Assembly (NCBI GenBank): GCA_001543395.1
Contig: LPNG01000004.1
Span: 1 to 64,000 of the forward strand
Reading direction: 5' to 3'
Origin: Candidatus Alcium sp. F082
GTDB taxonomy: Bacteria; Bacteroidota; Bacteroidia; Bacteroidales; F082
Length of the DNA stretch: 64,000 nucleotides
Positions 7,795-16,674 of the stretch are shown here, piece after piece. The notes under the pieces are model-generated. The model saw only the letters and a program-made list of their open reading frames with translations, was not told the origin of the DNA and searched no databases. A program made the translations under genes and the position numbers. Each line of letters begins with the position of its first letter. Positions within the stretch are counted from its first letter, which is position 1.

Positions 7795-10443
7795 TCAAAT
7801 TCCGTTGTCTTTGTTGTAGATATCCCGCAAAATCTGTTCCAAAGCCATTTCGGAACTGACTTTCACTTCTCGGGACTTGCTACCGGAGAACGGTCCGACG
7901 ATGCCTGCGGCCTCAAGTTGGTCGATGATGCGGCCTGCGCGGTTGTAGCCGAGTTTCAGTTTGCGCTGGATCATCGAGGTAGAGCCTTGTTGGGTCTGCA
8001 CCACGATGCGAGCGGCCTCTTCGAAGAGGCTGTCGCGTTCGCCTTCGTCTTCGATGTCGGCGCCTTCGCCTTCGTCCTCGGGTACCTCAGGCAGCAGGAA
8101 AGGCTCGGCAAAGCCGCGTTGGTTGCCGATGAACTCGGTGACGGCTTCCACTTCGGGCGTGTCGATGAAGGCGCACTGCAAACGCACGAGGTCGTTGCCC
8201 GTGGAGAGCAGCATATCGCCGCGGCCGATGAGTTGGTTGGCACCGCTTTGGTCGAGGATGGTCTTGGAGTCGACTTGCGAGATGACGCGGAAGGCGATAC
8301 GGGCTGGGAAGTTGGCTTTGATGGAGCCCGTGATGATGTTGACCGAAGGACGCTGCGTGGCGATGATCAGGTGGATGCCGACTGCACGGGCCAGCTGTGC
8401 GATACGCGCTATCGGAGCTTCCACGTCGCGGCCTGCGGTCATGATGAGGTCGGCGAACTCGTCGACGACAAGGACGATATAAGGCAGGTAACGGTGACCC
8501 TCGGTGGGCAGCAGCCTGCGCGACTTGAATTTCTCATTGTATTCGATGATGTTGCGGCACTCGGCGGCTTTCAAGAGGTCGTAGCGCTGGTCCATCTCAA
8601 TGCACAAGGAGTTGAGTGTGCGTACCACTTTCTTCACATCGGTGATGATGGCGTCTTCTGAATCCGGCAACTTGGCCAGATAATGGCGCTCGATGCGGTT
8701 GTAAAGCGTCAGTTCCACCTTCTTCGGGTCGACCATGACGAACTTCAACTCTGAGGGATGCTTGCTGTAGAGCAGGGAAGCGATGATGGCGTTCAGGCCA
8801 ACCGACTTACCTTGACCAGTGGCACCAGCCATAAGGATGTGTGGCATTTTGGCGAGGTCGAAGACGTAGGTCTCGTTCGAGATGGTTTTGCCGATGGCGC
8901 AAGGTAGGGCGTATTTCGAGTTTTGGAACTTCTCAGAGCTCAGCACGCTGCGCATCGAGACCGTCTCGGGTTTGCTATTCGGCACTTCGATACCGATGGT
9001 GCCCTTACCTGGGATGGGTGCGATGATACGGATGCCTAAGGCAGCCAAACTCAAGGCGATGTCGTCTTCCAAGTTCTTGATTTTGGAGATGCGGACACCT
9101 GCAGCCGGGACAATTTCGTACAAAGTGACCGTTGGACCGATGGTGGCCTTGATCTTGTCAATGGCGATGCCGTAGTTGCCCAAGGTTGCGACGATCTTGT
9201 CTTTATTGGCATTCAATTCCGCTTCGTCAATCTCCGATTTCCCTCCACCATAGTCGTTGAGCATGTCCAAGGTAGGGAACTTATAGTCGCTCAACTCGTA
9301 ACGCGGGTCGAAAGGCGTGTCGATGGTGAAGTGCTCGTTGCCTTTGGGGGCTTCGATGGTCTCTTCCTTGGTGGTCTCGGCGATTTCCAAAGTCACATCT
9401 TTTTCAGGCTCATCCTGCTTTTCCATGACGGCCTCTTGCGGCTTGGCCTCGTTGAGGTCTGTTACCAAAGGAGTCTCTTCAACGGGATGGGTGAAGACGT
9501 TCTCTTTGGGCTTGTTGTCATCAGAAGACACGACCTCAAAATCGGGGTCTTTGGTGTAGGAGGTGACAGGGGGCAAATCCGAACCGTCATCTTCCTTATC
9601 ATCATTGTAATTGGTGTAGGGCTCTTCATTGTGATTGTTGAAGATGCTGTTTTCCCGCTCCAGTTCATCTTTGATACGCTGCTCAGCGATGAGAGCGGCT
9701 TGTCTGCGGCGTTCTTCTTCCTTCTTCTCTCTCCGTTGCTTGAAATAGTTAAGCGTGAGGTTGAACTGGTAAATGGCAAAGACGAGGAACAGGAAAATGA
9801 GGATGAGCAATACACCTATCCATCCTGTGTAGTCCATGAGTAGGTTGTTAAGCCATCGACCGACAGCGCCGCCTAGGACTGAACACTTCGGCGCAGAAAC
9901 AGAGAGGAAGGCAAAGAACAGAGGAATCCAAACCAAACACATGAGGGCGTATTTCCATATGTTCCAGAGGTTGATTTTCCTATCGGTGGTCAGCTTTAGT
10001 CCTATGATTACGAGCAGGTAGATGAAGAAGAAGGCTCCGAGGCCGAAGGATTCTTTGATCAGCGTTTGTGCAAGGAAAAAGCCCGTGCTACCCGTCTGTG
10101 AATCAATCTCTTCACTCTTTTCGAAGACCTTGTTTCCATATTCCTGATGGCTGCCGCTGTAGAAACTGAAGAGATAAGAAACCAAAGCGATGGTTAAGAA
10201 GACGGCAAGGCAAAGAAACAGTATGCCGATGATGCGTTTCACACGGCCATCCGATTCTTGCTCCTTATCGGCCTTTTTGGGCTTGGCCTCCTTGCTTTTG
10301 GGTGCCTTCTTTGTGGGTTCTTTTTTGGGTTTCTCTTCTATTATCGGCTCTTCCGTCACGATCAGAGGACTCTCAACGGGGTCGGTTTCTGGTTGGACTT
10401 TAGGTCTGAATGTGTTCTCTTTGCGGTTGTTTCCTGTAGCCAT
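7795..10443 (-). CDS. ftsK: DNA translocase FtsK/SpoIIIE
   Basis: This 882-aa motor pumps chromosome termini through the division septum. There are four N-terminal membrane helices in roughly the first 230 residues, then a charged linker. The RecA-like motor has Walker A GATGQGKSVGLN near residue 540 and Walker B VLVVDEFADLIM near 655. The C-terminal gamma winged helix (QRKLKLGYNRAGRIIDQLE) reads polar DNA motifs in the family. I start at the ATG at 10443; the only upstream in-frame start is TTG at 10470, which lies inside the -7 box. The terminator at 10521-10549 isolates it from lepB. Confidence 0.96.
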   Translation of the reverse strand: MATGNNRKENTFRPKVQPETDPVESPLIVTEEPIIEEKPKKEPTKKAPKSKEAKPKKADKEQESDGRVKRIIGILFLCLAVFLTIALVSYLFSFYSGSHQEYGNKVFEKSEEIDSQTGSTGFFLAQTLIKESFGLGAFFFIYLLVIIGLKLTTDRKINLWNIWKYALMCLVWIPLFFAFLSVSAPKCSVLGGAVGRWLNNLLMDYTGWIGVLLILIFLFLVFAIYQFNLTLNYFKQRREKKEEERRRQAALIAEQRIKDELERENSIFNNHNEEPYTNYNDDKEDDGSDLPPVTSYTKDPDFEVVSSDDNKPKENVFTHPVEETPLVTDLNEAKPQEAVMEKQDEPEKDVTLEIAETTKEETIEAPKGNEHFTIDTPFDPRYELSDYKFPTLDMLNDYGGGKSEIDEAELNANKDKIVATLGNYGIAIDKIKATIGPTVTLYEIVPAAGVRISKIKNLEDDIALSLAALGIRIIAPIPGKGTIGIEVPNSKPETVSMRSVLSSEKFQNSKYALPCAIGKTISNETYVFDLAKMPHILMAGATGQGKSVGLNAIIASLLYSKHPSELKFVMVDPKKVELTLYNRIERHYLAKLPDSEDAIITDVKKVVRTLNSLCIEMDQRYDLLKAAECRNIIEYNEKFKSRRLLPTEGHRYLPYIVLVVDEFADLIMTAGRDVEAPIARIAQLARAVGIHLIIATQRPSVNIITGSIKANFPARIAFRVISQVDSKTILDQSGANQLIGRGDMLLSTGNDLVRLQCAFIDTPEVEAVTEFIGNQRGFAEPFLLPEVPEDEGEGADIEDEGERDSLFEEAARIVVQTQQGSTSMIQRKLKLGYNRAGRIIDQLEAAGIVGPFSGSKSREVKVSSEMALEQILRDIYNKDNGI

Positions 10444-10467
10444 TTTTCTGTCTTCGTTATTAGTTTG

Positions 10468-10475
10468 CAAAAATA
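10468..10475 (-). promoter_or_regulatory. -7 box for ftsK
   Basis: TATTTTTG on the minus strand lies 24 nt upstream of the chosen ftsK ATG. This supports that start over the upstream TTG, which would fall within the promoter itself. No clear -33 element is visible. Confidence 0.6.
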
Positions 10476-10520
10476 AACAAAATAGTTGTTTTCGCCATTG
10501 GCTTTTTTGCGTTTTTGGGC

Positions 10521-10549
10521 AAAAAAAATAGGCTGCCTGGGCAGCCTAT
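10521..10549 (-). terminator. Rho-independent terminator after lepB
   Basis: On the minus strand ATAGGCTGCC and GGCAGCCTAT form a 10-bp stem followed by eight T residues. It lies between the lepB stop and the ftsK promoter. Confidence 0.85.
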
Positions 10550-10566
10550 AACTGTTTGCCTTTGAC

Positions 10567-12081
10567 TCACTTTGGAATCCTAAACATCCTGTTCCAGCGG
10601 ATGCCGCCGTTCTCTTTGTCGAGGGAGAGCCAAACGAGCACCGGCTTGCCCACGATGTGGTTCTCAGGGACGAAGCCCCAATAACGCGAGTCGGCGGAGT
10701 TGTGGCGGTTGTCGCCCATCATCCAATAGTAGTCCATCTCGAAGGTGTAGCTGTCGGCGGGTTTCCCATCAATGAGGATTTGGTTGCCCTGGACCTTCAA
10801 ATCGTGGAGCTCATAGGCATGGATGATGCGCTCATAAAGCGGCAAGGTGTAGATGTTCAGTGGCACGGTCACGCCCTTCTTGGGGATGTAAAGCGGCCCG
10901 AAGTTGTCCACATTCCAAGGGTAGAGGTCGGGACGGTTGGGGAATAGGCTCGTGCTGATTTCTTGTCCTGGAGCACGGACGACACGCATCACGGAGGTGA
11001 TGTAAGGCAACTTGATGAGTTCGTCTGCCACTTTCGCGCTGATATTAAGGACGAAAGTGTTGGGGTCGTCGGTGCGATAGCCTTCGGAGATGTGGTACTT
11101 GTCCAAGGTTTGCTTATTGATGCCGCCGTTGGTGGTTACCACGGTATAGTTGTGCTGCATGTTCTCGGGCTCGAAGGCTTTCTCGCCGTTGATGTATACG
11201 ACGCCGTCAACAATCTTCAAGGTGTCGCCAGGCATACCGATGAGGCGTTTCACATAGTTTTCGCGTTTGTCGACGGGATGGGCGATGACCTTGCCGAAGT
11301 TTTGGTGGTCGTTCCAAACGCGGTTGCGACCATATTCGCGAACGAGGTCATAGTAGTTGATGCTGCTTTGGAAGATGTCGCAGACCGTGTCGCCGGCAGG
11401 ATAGTTGAACACGATGGGGTCGTAGCGTTTCATGGTGGAGACACCTGGATAGCGGTGATACGGCAATTTGATCCATTCCAGATAGGATTTCTTGGTCTTG
11501 CTTCCCGGCAAGGTGTTGTGCACAAAGGGGAAGGACAGAGGCGTATTGGGCCTCTTGGGACCATAGTGTATTTTGCTGACAATCAGATAATCGCCGACGC
11601 AAAGCGACTTCTCCATACTCGAAGTGGGGATGGTGAAGGCTTCGAAGACGTAAGTCCTGATAATCAATGCGGCAACTACGGCAAAGATGATGGCGTCGAA
11701 CCACTCGCGTGCAGTCGATTTCTTGGGTCGCTGGGTCGTGAGCGGGTCTTGGTATTTGTCGTCCTTGGCAATAATGGGGAAGAAAATGCAAGGCAAGATG
11801 GCGGCCATGCCTTCTTCCCAGATCTTGAATCGGCCGAAGCACTTGCCCAGCTCGACGAGCATGAGCAGCAGCATGAAGATGTTGATGTAGGGGAAGACAA
11901 TGAAGAACCACCACCAAAATTTCTTGTGTTTGCCGATGATTTTCAGCAGGACATAGATGTTGTAATACGGGATGAGGCTGTACCAGCCTTTTTGTCCGGC
12001 GGCTTCAAACTGCTTCCAGCAGAAAGCAATCGGGATGGTGAACAGCGCCGGGACGATAAGAATGAAAAGTATCAGTGACAT
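10567..12081 (-). CDS. lepB: Signal peptidase I with an N-terminal membrane extension
   Basis: This 504-aa protein cleaves Sec signal peptides at the periplasmic face. The Ser/Lys dyad is visible: Ser155 in PTSSM and Lys278 in YVKRLIGMPGD. The late box GDNRHNSADSRYWGF and the final VGKPVLVWLS complete the S26 fold. A large insertion between the active-site boxes is normal in Bacteroidetes. The first 115 residues hold an extra hydrophobic module (LFTIPIAFCWKQFEAAGQKG, then a WWWFF-containing helix) resembling the DUF5684-type domain. The gene precedes ftsK and follows dapB on the minus strand. Confidence 0.95.
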   Translation of the reverse strand: MSLILFILIVPALFTIPIAFCWKQFEAAGQKGWYSLIPYYNIYVLLKIIGKHKKFWWWFFIVFPYINIFMLLLMLVELGKCFGRFKIWEEGMAAILPCIFFPIIAKDDKYQDPLTTQRPKKSTAREWFDAIIFAVVAALIIRTYVFEAFTIPTSSMEKSLCVGDYLIVSKIHYGPKRPNTPLSFPFVHNTLPGSKTKKSYLEWIKLPYHRYPGVSTMKRYDPIVFNYPAGDTVCDIFQSSINYYDLVREYGRNRVWNDHQNFGKVIAHPVDKRENYVKRLIGMPGDTLKIVDGVVYINGEKAFEPENMQHNYTVVTTNGGINKQTLDKYHISEGYRTDDPNTFVLNISAKVADELIKLPYITSVMRVVRAPGQEISTSLFPNRPDLYPWNVDNFGPLYIPKKGVTVPLNIYTLPLYERIIHAYELHDLKVQGNQILIDGKPADSYTFEMDYYWMMGDNRHNSADSRYWGFVPENHIVGKPVLVWLSLDKENGGIRWNRMFRIPK

Positions 12082-12135
12082 TTGATGATGTTTATTGCTT
12101 TTATAACGATAGTTGTTGCAAAATATTATGAAGGT

Positions 12136-12846
12136 TTATGCTTGAAACAGATCCTCCATGTCGAATACGCCTGTTTTTCCAATAAGGAATTCTGCAGCGG
12201 CGATGGCGCCTAAGGCAAAGCCCTGACGGTTGAAGGCTTCGTGGGTGAGGGTGATCTTGTCGGCGGGCGATTCGGCCATCACGCTGTGGATGCCATTAAC
12301 TTCGCCTTCGCGGGTTACTTTAATATACAAGGTGCGGTCGGATGGGTTGTCGATGCTCCATTGGCTGTAGTCGTGGTTGGCGGCGAGGATGTCGTTGGCC
12401 AGTTTTACGGCGGTGCCGCTGGGTTTGTCCAACTTGTGGATGTGGTGTGTCTCAGCCATAGAGAGTTGGTAGCCGTACTTTTCAGCGTATTTTGCCAACT
12501 GCTTGTTGAGCAAGAACATAATGTTCATTCCGATGCTGAAATTGGGTGCATGGAAAAGGCTTTGTTTCTCGTCGAGGCAACGTTTCTTGATTTCCTCGAA
12601 ATGATCTTGCCATGCCGTAGTGCCCACAACAACGGGCAGATGCAGATCGAAGCAGCGGTTGATGTTGCTTACCACTTGGTCGGGCTGGCTGAAGTCGATG
12701 GCCACATCGGCTTGTTTGAGCATTTCGATTCGTTCCTCCCATTCCTTGGGATTGTCGATGGTAACGACGATTTTATGTTGTCGGGCGATGGCGGCTTTCT
12801 CCACCTCGTGGCCCATCTTTCCGTATCCTATCAGTGCAATATTCAT
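12136..12846 (-). CDS. dapB: 4-hydroxy-tetrahydrodipicolinate reductase
   Basis: This 236-aa enzyme reduces the dipicolinate intermediate in lysine/diaminopimelate synthesis. It has an N-terminal Rossmann motif GYGKMG (residues 8-13). HHIHKLDKPSGTA carries the catalytic His/Lys pair and the substrate-binding SGT. It is slightly shorter than proteobacterial DapB, as usual in Bacteroidetes. It starts 3 nt after the DUF5683 gene and so belongs to the parA-parB-DUF5683-dapB-lepB block. Confidence 0.96.
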   Translation of the reverse strand: MNIALIGYGKMGHEVEKAAIARQHKIVVTIDNPKEWEERIEMLKQADVAIDFSQPDQVVSNINRCFDLHLPVVVGTTAWQDHFEEIKKRCLDEKQSLFHAPNFSIGMNIMFLLNKQLAKYAEKYGYQLSMAETHHIHKLDKPSGTAVKLANDILAANHDYSQWSIDNPSDRTLYIKVTREGEVNGIHSVMAESPADKITLTHEAFNRQGFALGAIAAAEFLIGKTGVFDMEDLFQA

Positions 12847-12849
12847 GGT

Positions 12850-13494
12850 TTAGAAATTAAGTTGGAACGACAAACCGACTTGAGCGTATTGTGGCATCTT
12901 AACGGGCGACTCCATGGGCCGCAGGTAAGGGTCGACACTGAGGCTGAGGTCGTCGCTGATGTCGTAGGAATAAAGGTGTCCGTCGACGCAGGCGTCGAGG
13001 ATGTTGAGACCGTACCAGGCAGCGGTGAGGATGCAATAGAACTCAAAGTCGCGTCGGTACGATTCCTTATAAGTCTGCAGCTGTCCTTCGGCGTATTTGT
13101 TGGCCAAATCAGACTCGTGTTCGTTGAGGGTTACGCCTTCAGGCAGGTCGCCAGTCTTGAATTCGTAGGCATGCAAATATGACTTGTACTCGTAATAGTT
13201 GTTATAGGCCATATAGCCCAAACCACCCAGGCCGGCATAAACGATGGGCACTTTCCACCATTTTCGGTTGTAGACCTGTCCCAACCCAGGGAGGCAGGCC
13301 GACATGATGGTGGCTGTCTTGGGGCTGTGAGGTTTTTTGGCTTTGACGGTCTTGGCCGGCTCTTGTTGCTTGACAACGGTGTCGGCAGAGATAACGGCGT
13401 TGCCCACGGTGTCGAACACCACATTCTGCGCTTCCGTTTGCTGAGAGGCGAAAAAAAGGATGATGCCTAATAGAAACAGGAAACGGCGCAGCAT
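12850..13494 (-). CDS. DUF5683 family protein, exported
   Basis: This 214-aa protein has a signal peptide (MLRRFLFLLGIILFFASQQ), a variable linker, and then a hydrophobic core with CLPGLGQVYNRKWWKVPIVY and YMAYNNYYEYKSYLHAYE. These are the signature stretches of DUF5683 in Bacteroidetes. The GLGQ(V/F)YN motif resembles small two-helix membrane domains. No biochemical function is established. The usual place is directly downstream of parB, as here. I start at ATG 13494; a GTG at 13503 would overlap parB. Confidence 0.8.
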   Translation of the reverse strand: MLRRFLFLLGIILFFASQQTEAQNVVFDTVGNAVISADTVVKQQEPAKTVKAKKPHSPKTATIMSACLPGLGQVYNRKWWKVPIVYAGLGGLGYMAYNNYYEYKSYLHAYEFKTGDLPEGVTLNEHESDLANKYAEGQLQTYKESYRRDFEFYCILTAAWYGLNILDACVDGHLYSYDISDDLSLSVDPYLRPMESPVKMPQYAQVGLSFQLNF

Positions 13495-13499
13495 GGCAA

Positions 13500-14390
13500 T
13501 CACTTGTTGTTGAACAGTTCCATGATGCGGTCAAACTCAGCTTCGTCCTTGAAGTCGATGACCACGCTGCCTTGGCCTTTCACGTTGCGCTTCACCTTGA
13601 CTTTGGTGTTGAGGGTCTGCGACAGTTTCTTGATGCTGCTCTTGAAGTGTTCGGGGATGTAGTTGGTTTGCTTACGCTCCTTGTCGGCCTTACCTTTGGC
13701 TTTATCGGCCATCTCTTCGGTCTGGCGCACATTCATCTCGTCCATGATGATCTGCTGGAGGAGTCTAAGTTGCTCTTCCTTGTCATTGATGTTGATGAGG
13801 GCACGGGCGTGCCCCATGCTGATGTGGCCGTCGCGGATGGCGATTTGCACTTCTGCAGGCAATTTCAACAGTCTCAAGAAGTTGGCAACGGCGCTGCGGC
13901 TCTTGCCTACCTTCTCGCTCACTTCTTCTTGGGTCATGTTGCACTCGTCAATGAGACGTTGGTAGGAGATGGCCACCTCGATGGCGTTGAGGTTCTCGCG
14001 GTGGATGTTCTCGATCAGTGCCAACTCAAGCATCTGCTCGTCGTTGGCCACGCGGATGAAGACGGGGATGGTCTTCAGTCCTGCCATCTTGGAGGCGCGC
14101 AGACGGCGCTCGCCTGAGATGAGTTGATATTTGTTGTAGCCAAGCTTCCTGACCGTAACGGGCTGAATCACGCCTTGTTCCTTGATAGATTGGGCTAGTT
14201 CTCTCAGTGCAGTCTCGTCAAATTCAGTGCGGGGTTGGAAGGGGTTGGTCTCGATGAGGTCGATGTCGATTTCAGCAACGGCACCTGCCACGAAATCGCC
14301 GCTGATGTCTTTGCTGGTGATGTCGGTTTCGGGGCTTTGCATGATGGCATCGAGGCCGCGGCCCAAGGCTCTTCTGTTCTTGTCAGGCAT
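13500..14390 (-). CDS. parB: Chromosome partitioning protein ParB/Spo0J
   Basis: This 296-aa CTP-dependent DNA clamp loads at par[11 protein letters not shown] near the N terminus is the ParA-activating tail. The CTP-binding boxes are GERRLRA and ENIHRENLN, the helix-turn-helix is [17 protein letters not shown], and a basic dimerisation end follows. It sits 5 nt after parA. No clear parS palindrome was found in the flanking sequence by eye. Confidence 0.96.
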   Translation of the reverse strand: MPDKNRRALGRGLDAIMQSPETDITSKDISGDFVAGAVAEIDIDLIETNPFQPRTEFDETALRELAQSIKEQGVIQPVTVRKLGYNKYQLISGERRLRASKMAGLKTIPVFIRVANDEQMLELALIENIHRENLNAIEVAISYQRLIDECNMTQEEVSEKVGKSRSAVANFLRLLKLPAEVQIAIRDGHISMGHARALININDKEEQLRLLQQIIMDEMNVRQTEEMADKAKGKADKERKQTNYIPEHFKSSIKKLSQTLNTKVKVKRNVKGQGSVVIDFKDEAEFDRIMELFNNK

Positions 14391-14395
14391 GGTAT

Positions 14396-15178
14396 TCAGT
14401 TGTTTTTGGTGGATAAGTTGTTCTTTTCGAGGATCTCGCGTGCCAAGTTGAGGTAGTTGATGGCACCGGTGCTGTTGGCGTCGTACATGACGATGGTCTT
14501 GCCGAAGCTGGGCGCCTCGCTCAAGCGCGTGTTGCGGTTGATAATGGTGTTGAACACCATATCTTGGAAGTGCATCTTGACCTCTTCGACCACTTGTTTC
14601 GATAAGCGCAGGCGGGTGTCGAACATGGTGAGCAGGATGCCCTCGATGTCAAGGTCGGGGTTGAGACGCGTTTGGACGATTTTAATGGTGTTCAACAGTT
14701 TGCCGAGACCTTCAAGGGCAAAGTATTCGCATTGCACGGGGATAATGACCGAATCGGACGCGGTGAGTGAGTTGACCGTGACCAGACCCAACGACGGCGA
14801 GCAGTCGATGATGACGAAGTCATATTCATCGCGTATGGGGGCGAGCAATTTCTTCATCATCAGTTCGCGTTCCGGCAGGTTGATCATCTCGATTTCGGCA
14901 CCCACAAGGTCGATATGGGCGGGAATCAGGAAGAGATTGGGCGTCTCGGTCTCAGCGATGACGGTCTTGGGGTCCACTTGGTCGATGATGCATTCGTAGA
15001 TGCTGGTCTCCACGGTTCTTGGGTCGATGCCCACACCCGAGGTCGCATTGGCCTGTGGGTCGGCGTCGATGAGGAGGGTCTTGTATTCAAGAACGGCTAG
15101 ACTGGCCGCGAGGTTGATGGCGGTGGTAGTCTTGCCTACGCCGCCTTTCTGATTGGCAATTGCAATGATCTTACCCAT
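14396..15178 (-). CDS. parA: Chromosome partitioning ATPase ParA/Soj
   Basis: This 260-aa deviant-Walker ATPase (KGGVGKTTTAINLAASLA at residues 11-28) drives segregation with ParB. The VIIDCSPSLG segment is Walker B-like and the nucleotide-sandwich dimer residues are intact. The length and the single ATPase domain, without an N-terminal DNA-binding extension, identify a chromosomal Soj-type protein and not a plasmid ParA. It heads the parA-parB-DUF5683-dapB-lepB block and has a -7 box at 15206-15213. Confidence 0.96.
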   Translation of the reverse strand: MGKIIAIANQKGGVGKTTTAINLAASLAVLEYKTLLIDADPQANATSGVGIDPRTVETSIYECIIDQVDPKTVIAETETPNLFLIPAHIDLVGAEIEMINLPERELMMKKLLAPIRDEYDFVIIDCSPSLGLVTVNSLTASDSVIIPVQCEYFALEGLGKLLNTIKIVQTRLNPDLDIEGILLTMFDTRLRLSKQVVEEVKMHFQDMVFNTIINRNTRLSEAPSFGKTIVMYDANSTGAINYLNLAREILEKNNLSTKNN

Positions 15179-15205
15179 GTCGTTTCGGTCTCTTATTTTA
15201 GGCTA

Positions 15206-15213
15206 CAAAAGTA
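15206..15213 (-). promoter_or_regulatory. -7 box for the parAB block
   Basis: TACTTTTG on the minus strand, 27 nt upstream of the parA ATG, fits TAnnTTTG. Confidence 0.6.
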
Positions 15214-15312
15214 CGCATTTCGGTGCATTTTATTGTTTCGGTTTTTGGAAAGTTATCAACATCCGCGCGTTTTGTTGATAAGTTTTTGTCGCAGTGATGG
15301 CTTGCAACAAAA

Positions 15313-15334
15313 AAGGCCGCAAATGTGCGGCCTT
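15313..15334 (-). terminator. Terminator after the DUF3276 gene
   Basis: AAGGCCGCA and TGCGGCCTT form a 9-bp stem. On the minus strand it is followed by a T-tract (TTTTTTG), so it ends the DUF3276 transcript before the parA promoter. Confidence 0.85.
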
Positions 15335-15358
15335 CGTTCTTTTTTATGGGCTGGATAA

Positions 15359-15736
15359 TTACTTGTCCAGACTGTCAAACCATTTGTCGATGGCGCTATC
15401 GATCTCGCCGTGGCTTTCGCCTTCCGCATTATCAAAGTGGCGGGGCTCCGGCTGGTCGTAATAGTCGGCAGGGTATTCGCCCGTTTCGATGTAGTTGATG
15501 GCATCGTTCAAGCCCTTCGTGACTTTCTCAAAGTCTTCCTTGTAGAGGAAGATCTTGTGTTTCTCGTAGAAGAAACGGTTGAGACCCTCATCAAAACGGC
15601 GTTTGCTTTCGGTTATGGTGATGTACTTTTCGTCGTTCTTTGTGGATTTGACATCAAAAAAGTAAGTTCTCTTTCCTGCTTTCACTGCCTTGGAGAACAA
15701 TTCCTCTTTTCCTTTCATTTCATTTTCTTCCATCAT
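15359..15736 (-). CDS. DUF3276 / PUR-alpha-like nucleic-acid binding protein
   Basis: This 125-aa protein matches the small single-domain PUR-repeat proteins of Bacteroidetes. The fold core is visible as AGKRTYFFDVKSTKNDEKYI and HKIFLYKEDFEKVTKGLNDA. Such proteins bind single-stranded DNA or RNA in vitro, and their cellular role in bacteria is not settled. I begin at the ATG at 15736; the upstream in-frame start is TTG. The acidic tail after residue 95 is variable. It has its own -7 box (15792-15799) and terminator, so it is monocistronic. Confidence 0.85.
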   Translation of the reverse strand: MMEENEMKGKEELFSKAVKAGKRTYFFDVKSTKNDEKYITITESKRRFDEGLNRFFYEKHKIFLYKEDFEKVTKGLNDAINYIETGEYPADYYDQPEPRHFDNAEGESHGEIDSAIDKWFDSLDK

Positions 15737-15791
15737 GTCTTTCAATAATTTGATTCTTTCTTACTTGTTCTTTTGTGTTTGAAAAGTGGGG

Positions 15792-15799
15792 CAAAAGTA
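15792..15799 (-). promoter_or_regulatory. -7 box for the DUF3276 gene
   Basis: TACTTTTG on the minus strand, 56 nt upstream of the ATG. It is divergent from the exonuclease promoter at 15833-15840. Confidence 0.5.
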
Positions 15800-15832
15800 G
15801 GAAAAAAATGAATATCGGAGCGTTTTATGTGT

Positions 15833-15840
15833 TATTTTTG
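15833..15840 (+). promoter_or_regulatory. -7 box for the exonuclease gene
   Basis: TATTTTTG lies 18 nt upstream of the ATG at 15859. This decides that start over in-frame GTG/ATG codons further upstream, which would precede or overlap the promoter. Confidence 0.6.
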
Positions 15841-15858
15841 CAGTCAAATACGTTTTCT

Positions 15859-16674
15859 ATGGAACTGAATTTGAAACGCCCCATAGCCTTTTTTGACCTG
15901 GAGACGACGGGCTTGAATACCTCGCACGACCGCATCGTGGAGATGAGTGTTTTGAAAATCAATGTGAACGGCGACGAGGAACAACGCGTGTGGCTGCTCA
16001 ACCCGGAGATGCCGATCTCTCCAGAGTCCACTTCTGTACATGGCTATACCGATGCTATGGTAGCCGACAAGCCCACTTTCCGTGATAAAGCCAAAGAGAT
16101 TGCCCTATTCATTGGCAATGCCGACCTCGCGGGCTATAACATCCTGAAATTCGACCTCCCGATGCTGGTGGAGGAGTTCCTCCGTGTGGACTACGACTTC
16201 GACCTCAAGAGCCGTGACTTCATCGATGTGATGAACATTTACATGAAGATGGAGCCGCGCACCCTGAAGAGCGCCTACCGTTATTTCTGTCATGCTGAGT
16301 TGGAGGGCGCCCATGGTGCCATGGCCGATACCAAGGCCACTTACGATGTGCTCCGTGCCATGCTTGATAAGTACCAAGGTGTTGACTATGAGGATGGCAA
16401 GGGAAACAAATCGCAAGGCCCAACCAACGACATGAAGCAACTCTCCGAGTTCTCGGCGCACCATAAGAACGCCGACCTTTCGGGCCAGATCATCTTCGAT
16501 GAGGAAGGCAAGGAGGTATTTATGTTTGGCAAACACAAAGGCAAGAGGGTGGAGGATGTGTTTCGCATGGAGCCGCCTTATTACGACTGGATCATGAAAA
16601 ATGACTTCCCGCGCTATACGAAGAAGGTGGTGACCGCCATCAAGTTGCGCATGGGCGGTAAAAATGTAAAATAA
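15859..16674 (+). CDS. DnaQ-like 3'-5' exonuclease (DEDDh)
   Basis: This 271-aa protein has an N-terminal DEDDh exonuclease: FFDLETTGL (Exo I), AGYNILKFDLPML (Exo II) and HGAMADTKAT (Exo III, with the DEDDh histidine). A C-terminal DUF3820-like tail (FGKHKGKRVEDVFRMEPPYY) often follows this domain in Bacteroidetes. It could be a stand-alone proofreading or oligoribonuclease-like nuclease; DNA versus RNA preference cannot be read from sequence. Its TAA overlaps the ATG of the next gene by one base, so the two are translationally coupled. Confidence 0.92.
   Translation: MELNLKRPIAFFDLETTGLNTSHDRIVEMSVLKINVNGDEEQRVWLLNPEMPISPESTSVHGYTDAMVADKPTFRDKAKEIALFIGNADLAGYNILKFDLPMLVEEFLRVDYDFDLKSRDFIDVMNIYMKMEPRTLKSAYRYFCHAELEGAHGAMADTKATYDVLRAMLDKYQGVDYEDGKGNKSQGPTNDMKQLSEFSAHHKNADLSGQIIFDEEGKEVFMFGKHKGKRVEDVFRMEPPYYDWIMKNDFPRYTKKVVTAIKLRMGGKNVK

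Noticed and set aside
10963-12078. Long antisense frames opposite lepB, and similarly opposite nusA and the ATP-grasp gene
   Set aside because: They shadow well-supported genes and have no independent evidence of expression.
13500-15240. parS site near parAB
   Set aside because: I looked for a palindrome like TGTTTCACGTGAAACA or related sequences and saw none in the flanks.
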